Shown here: positions 61,888 through 64,000 of the stretch, piece by piece
Layout: each line of letters begins with the position of its first letter
Position numbering within the stretch: the stretch's first letter is position 1
Assembly: GCF_008642335.1 (NCBI RefSeq)
Contig: NZ_CP029191.1
Coordinates: 3,844,001-3,908,000 of the forward strand
Direction of reading: 5' to 3'
DNA length: 64,000 nucleotides
From: Streptomyces venezuelae
Lineage (GTDB): Bacteria; Actinomycetota; Actinomycetes; Streptomycetales; Streptomycetaceae
Made by a program: the position numbers and the translations under genes
The notes under the pieces: model-generated
The model's database searches: none
Seen by the model: only the letters and a program-made list of their open reading frames with translations
Told to the model about the DNA's origin: nothing

Positions 61888-63948
61888 TTATTTCCCGGGC
61901 TCGGTCAGGTCGTAGAACGTGGCGCTGCCGACGGTGACCTTCTTGTACGTGGACTCGACCCAGGAGGTGATCGCGGAGGAGGTGCCGTTGCCGCCTCCGC
62001 CCATGCCGCCCATGCCGCCGCCCGCGATGAAGTAGTGGATGTCGCCGTCCGCCACGTACTTCTTGAACTGCGCGAGGGTCGGGGACGGATCGCTGCCGTT
62101 GAAGCCGCCGATCGCCATCACCGGCTCCCCGGTGGCCAGTTGGTAGCTGGCCGCGTTCTGGGAGCCGATGGCCGCGGCGGCCCAGGTGCAGTCGTCGCCG
62201 GCGTCCGGCCCCAGGAGGGACTTGGCCTCGGCGGAGACCTGGGCGCCGTCGAGCAGCCCGCCCATGCCGCCACCACGTCCGGCGCGCTCGCTCGTGCTGC
62301 CGCCGGGCCGCCCTTGAGGCGCGCCTCCCGGAGGGACACTGCCCTGCGGAGCCCCGGCCGGACGGGTCTTGCCACCCGGACCCGGCCCCCCGGGCACACC
62401 GCCCGGACCACCGGGGCCGCCGTCCCCACCCGGACCGCCCCCGCCCCGAGGCCCGCCCATGCCGACGCCGCCCGCCGAAGCCGGACCCGCCGTCACGATC
62501 GACCCCGTGTGCGCGCTGTCCACGGTCGACAGCGTGTACGCCGCCGGGCCCGCGACGGACGCCGCCATGCCCAGACCCACCGCGGCCAGCACGAGCCCAC
62601 GCCCGAGCCGCCCCACGACCAACAGACCCACCGCCGCGGCGAGCCCCGCGACGAGCACCGCCCACCGCAGCCACGGCACGTACTCCGCGGCCCTGCCCAG
62701 CAGGACGTACGCCCAGACCGCCGTGCCCGCGACCGTCGCCCCGAGCACCGCGCCCGCCCACCGCGAGGCGCGCTCCTCCCACAGGACCGTGGCGCCCATG
62801 CCGACGAGCGCGGCGATGTAGGGGGCGAGGGCCACCGTGTAGTACTGGTGGAAGATCCCCGCCATGAAGCTGAAGACCGCAGCGGTCATCAGGAGCGCAC
62901 CGCCCCACGCCACGAACGCCGCCCGCGCGGTGTCCGTGCGCCGCGCCTTGCGGGTGATGACGAGCCCGGCCACCAGGAGGATCAGCGCGGCGGGCAGCAG
63001 CCACGAAATCTGGCCGCCGATCTCGGGGTCGAACATCCGCCCGAGCCCGGTCTCGCCCCACTGACCGCCGCCTCCACCGCCACCGCCACGGGGACCGCCG
63101 CCTCCGCCCACGCTGCCGGTCTCGTCGCCGTTGATGCGGCCGAGGCCGTTGTAGCCGAAGGTCAGTTCGAGGAACGAGTTGTGCTGCGAGCCGCCGATGT
63201 ACGGGCGCGAGGACGCGGGCCACAGCTCGACGACCGCGACCCACCAGCCACCGGCGACGAGCATCGCGCCCGCCGCCAGGGCGAGCTGGCCGAGGCGCCT
63301 GCGCGGCCGCACCGGGGCGCACACCGCGTAGAGGACCGCGAGCGGCGGCAGGATCAGGAACGCCTGCAGCGTCTTGGTGAGGAAGGCGAGGCCGACCGCG
63401 ACGCCCGCCCACACCAGCCACTTGGTGCGGCCGTGCTCCAGGGCGCGCAGGACGCAGTACACCGTGACGGTCATCAGGAGCGCGAGCAGCGCGTCCGGGT
63501 TGTTGAAGCGGAACATCAGCGCGGCGACGGGCGTCAGCGCGAGCACCGCGCCCGCGATCAGCCCGGCCGCGGCGCTGAACCGGCGCCGCACGGCCGCGTA
63601 CAGCACGCCGACCGTGGCGACGCCCATGAGGACCTGCGGGACGAGCACGGCCCAGGAGTTGAGCCCGAAGAGGCGTACGGAGAGCGCCATGGGCCAGAGC
63701 GCGGCCGGGGGCTTGTCGACGGTGATCGCGTTGCCCGCGTCGAGCGAGCCGAAGAAGAGCGCCTTCCAGCTCTGGCTGCCGGCCTGGACAGCGGCGGAGT
63801 AGAAGGAGTTGGTGTAGCCGGACGCGCTGAGGTTCCAGAGGTAGAGCCCGGCGGTGACGGCAAGCAGTGCGAGCAGCGCGGGGCGCGCCCATCGGGGGTC
63901 GTCGACGCGCCCGCGCCACGGCGCCGGGGCGGGAGAGGTGATCGTCAT
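61888..63948 (-). CDS. ArnT/PMT-like polytopic glycosyltransferase
   Basis: A 686-residue multi-span protein. N-terminal half contains the DxD-type motif region (LFFGSLDAGNAITVDKPPAA) and about 10-13 helices (ALLALLAVTAGLYLWNL, WLVWAGVAVGLAFLTK, LGQLALAAGAMLVAGGWWVA). A Gly/Pro-rich insert (~residues 475-570) separates them from a C-terminal soluble domain (SAEAKSLLGPDAGDDCTWAA, GEPVMAIGGFNGSDPSPTLA, FKKYVADGDIHYFIAGGGM). This matches actinobacterial PMT-2/ArnT-like transferases of glycan or protein mannosylation type. ATG 63948 has GAGGA 7 nt upstream. A short Gly-rich insert (GSVGGGGGPRGGGGGGGG) also interrupts the membrane half. Confidence 0.87.
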   Translation of the reverse strand: MTITSPAPAPWRGRVDDPRWARPALLALLAVTAGLYLWNLSASGYTNSFYSAAVQAGSQSWKALFFGSLDAGNAITVDKPPAALWPMALSVRLFGLNSWAVLVPQVLMGVATVGVLYAAVRRRFSAAAGLIAGAVLALTPVAALMFRFNNPDALLALLMTVTVYCVLRALEHGRTKWLVWAGVAVGLAFLTKTLQAFLILPPLAVLYAVCAPVRPRRRLGQLALAAGAMLVAGGWWVAVVELWPASSRPYIGGSQHNSFLELTFGYNGLGRINGDETGSVGGGGGPRGGGGGGGGQWGETGLGRMFDPEIGGQISWLLPAALILLVAGLVITRKARRTDTARAAFVAWGGALLMTAAVFSFMAGIFHQYYTVALAPYIAALVGMGATVLWEERASRWAGAVLGATVAGTAVWAYVLLGRAAEYVPWLRWAVLVAGLAAAVGLLVVGRLGRGLVLAAVGLGMAASVAGPAAYTLSTVDSAHTGSIVTAGPASAGGVGMGGPRGGGGPGGDGGPGGPGGVPGGPGPGGKTRPAGAPQGSVPPGGAPQGRPGGSTSERAGRGGGMGGLLDGAQVSAEAKSLLGPDAGDDCTWAAAAIGSQNAASYQLATGEPVMAIGGFNGSDPSPTLAQFKKYVADGDIHYFIAGGGMGGMGGGGNGTSSAITSWVESTYKKVTVGSATFYDLTEPGK

Positions 63949-64000
63949 CGTGCGTTCCTCGGGTCGTGGAGGGTGGCCGAGCAAGAAGGTGCGGCGGTGT

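Noticed and set aside
55300..64000. A biosynthetic gene cluster
   Set aside because: The region holds pumps, regulators and a glycosyltransferase but no biosynthetic core enzymes such as PKS, NRPS or terpene synthase.

Overview
The window is high-GC chromosomal DNA from a Streptomyces (or very close relative). The evidence is codon usage, frequent GTG starts, tight ATGA overlaps, serine tRNAs, a WhiB-like protein, tandem SigB/SigF-type sigma factors, and a gene order around upp, tadA and two sigma genes that, as I remember it, matches the upp-sigF-sigN neighbourhood of S. coelicolor. No replication origin, rRNA, CRISPR array, transposase, integrase or antibiotic gene cluster was seen.

Regions: (1) 1-2.5 kb: tRNA-Ser(GGA), a GntR/UTRA regulator, and a short plus-strand run of a Nudix hydrolase, an RsbW-like ATPase and an unknown protein. 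(2) 2.5-3.7 kb: an isolated low-GC TIR-domain gene, probably acquired. (3) 3.8-29.2 kb: a stress-type island with a STAS protein, SulP transporter, SHOCT and YihY membrane proteins, a DUF2252 protein, a diacylglycerol-kinase-like enzyme, three DUF7144 membrane proteins, a small LuxR protein and a large LAL regulator, DUF1269 and DUF6325 proteins, a GH63-like glycosidase with a GH13 enzyme, an MFS pump, an RDD protein next to an 11-copy nonapeptide-repeat protein, a P-type ATPase and PPK2. Most transcription units here are preceded by the same 17-bp interrupted palindrome, TCACC-N7-GGTGA, which points to one shared regulator.

(4) 29.2-40.3 kb: a minus-strand phage-tail locus with no head, portal, terminase or integrase genes. 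In transcription order it has a WhiB-like protein, a zinc-finger protein, an HTH protein, tail completion protein, tail tube protein, gpG/gpGT chaperones with a -1 frameshift, a coiled-coil protein, a short tape measure, distal tail protein, tail hub, fibre, endolysin, holin and a lysis accessory protein, ending at a strong terminator. A LexA-type SOS box (CGAAC-ATTA-GTTCG) lies just upstream of its first gene. The best reading is a DNA-damage-inducible, non-contractile (F-type) phage-tail-like bacteriocin. This is the most interesting system in the window. An XRE regulator diverges from it, and an unrelated plus-strand gene sits inside it.

(5) 41-51.8 kb: mostly core genes: rhomboid-like and ankyrin proteins, a GNAT enzyme, an ABC-F ATPase, a HerA-like ATPase, a LytR_C protein, upp, a tadA pair, tRNA-Ser(CGA), a small membrane protein and a Dabb-domain protein. 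(6) 51.9-55.2 kb: sigF and sigN paralogues, a lipoprotein, a Streptomyces-type palindromic repeat and a small membrane protein. (7) 55.3-64 kb: a MarR regulator with a DHA2 pump fused to three carboxypeptidase-regulatory-like domains, a YceI protein carrying the same kind of domain, a TetR regulator with a second DHA2 pump, and a polytopic ArnT/PMT-like glycosyltransferase.
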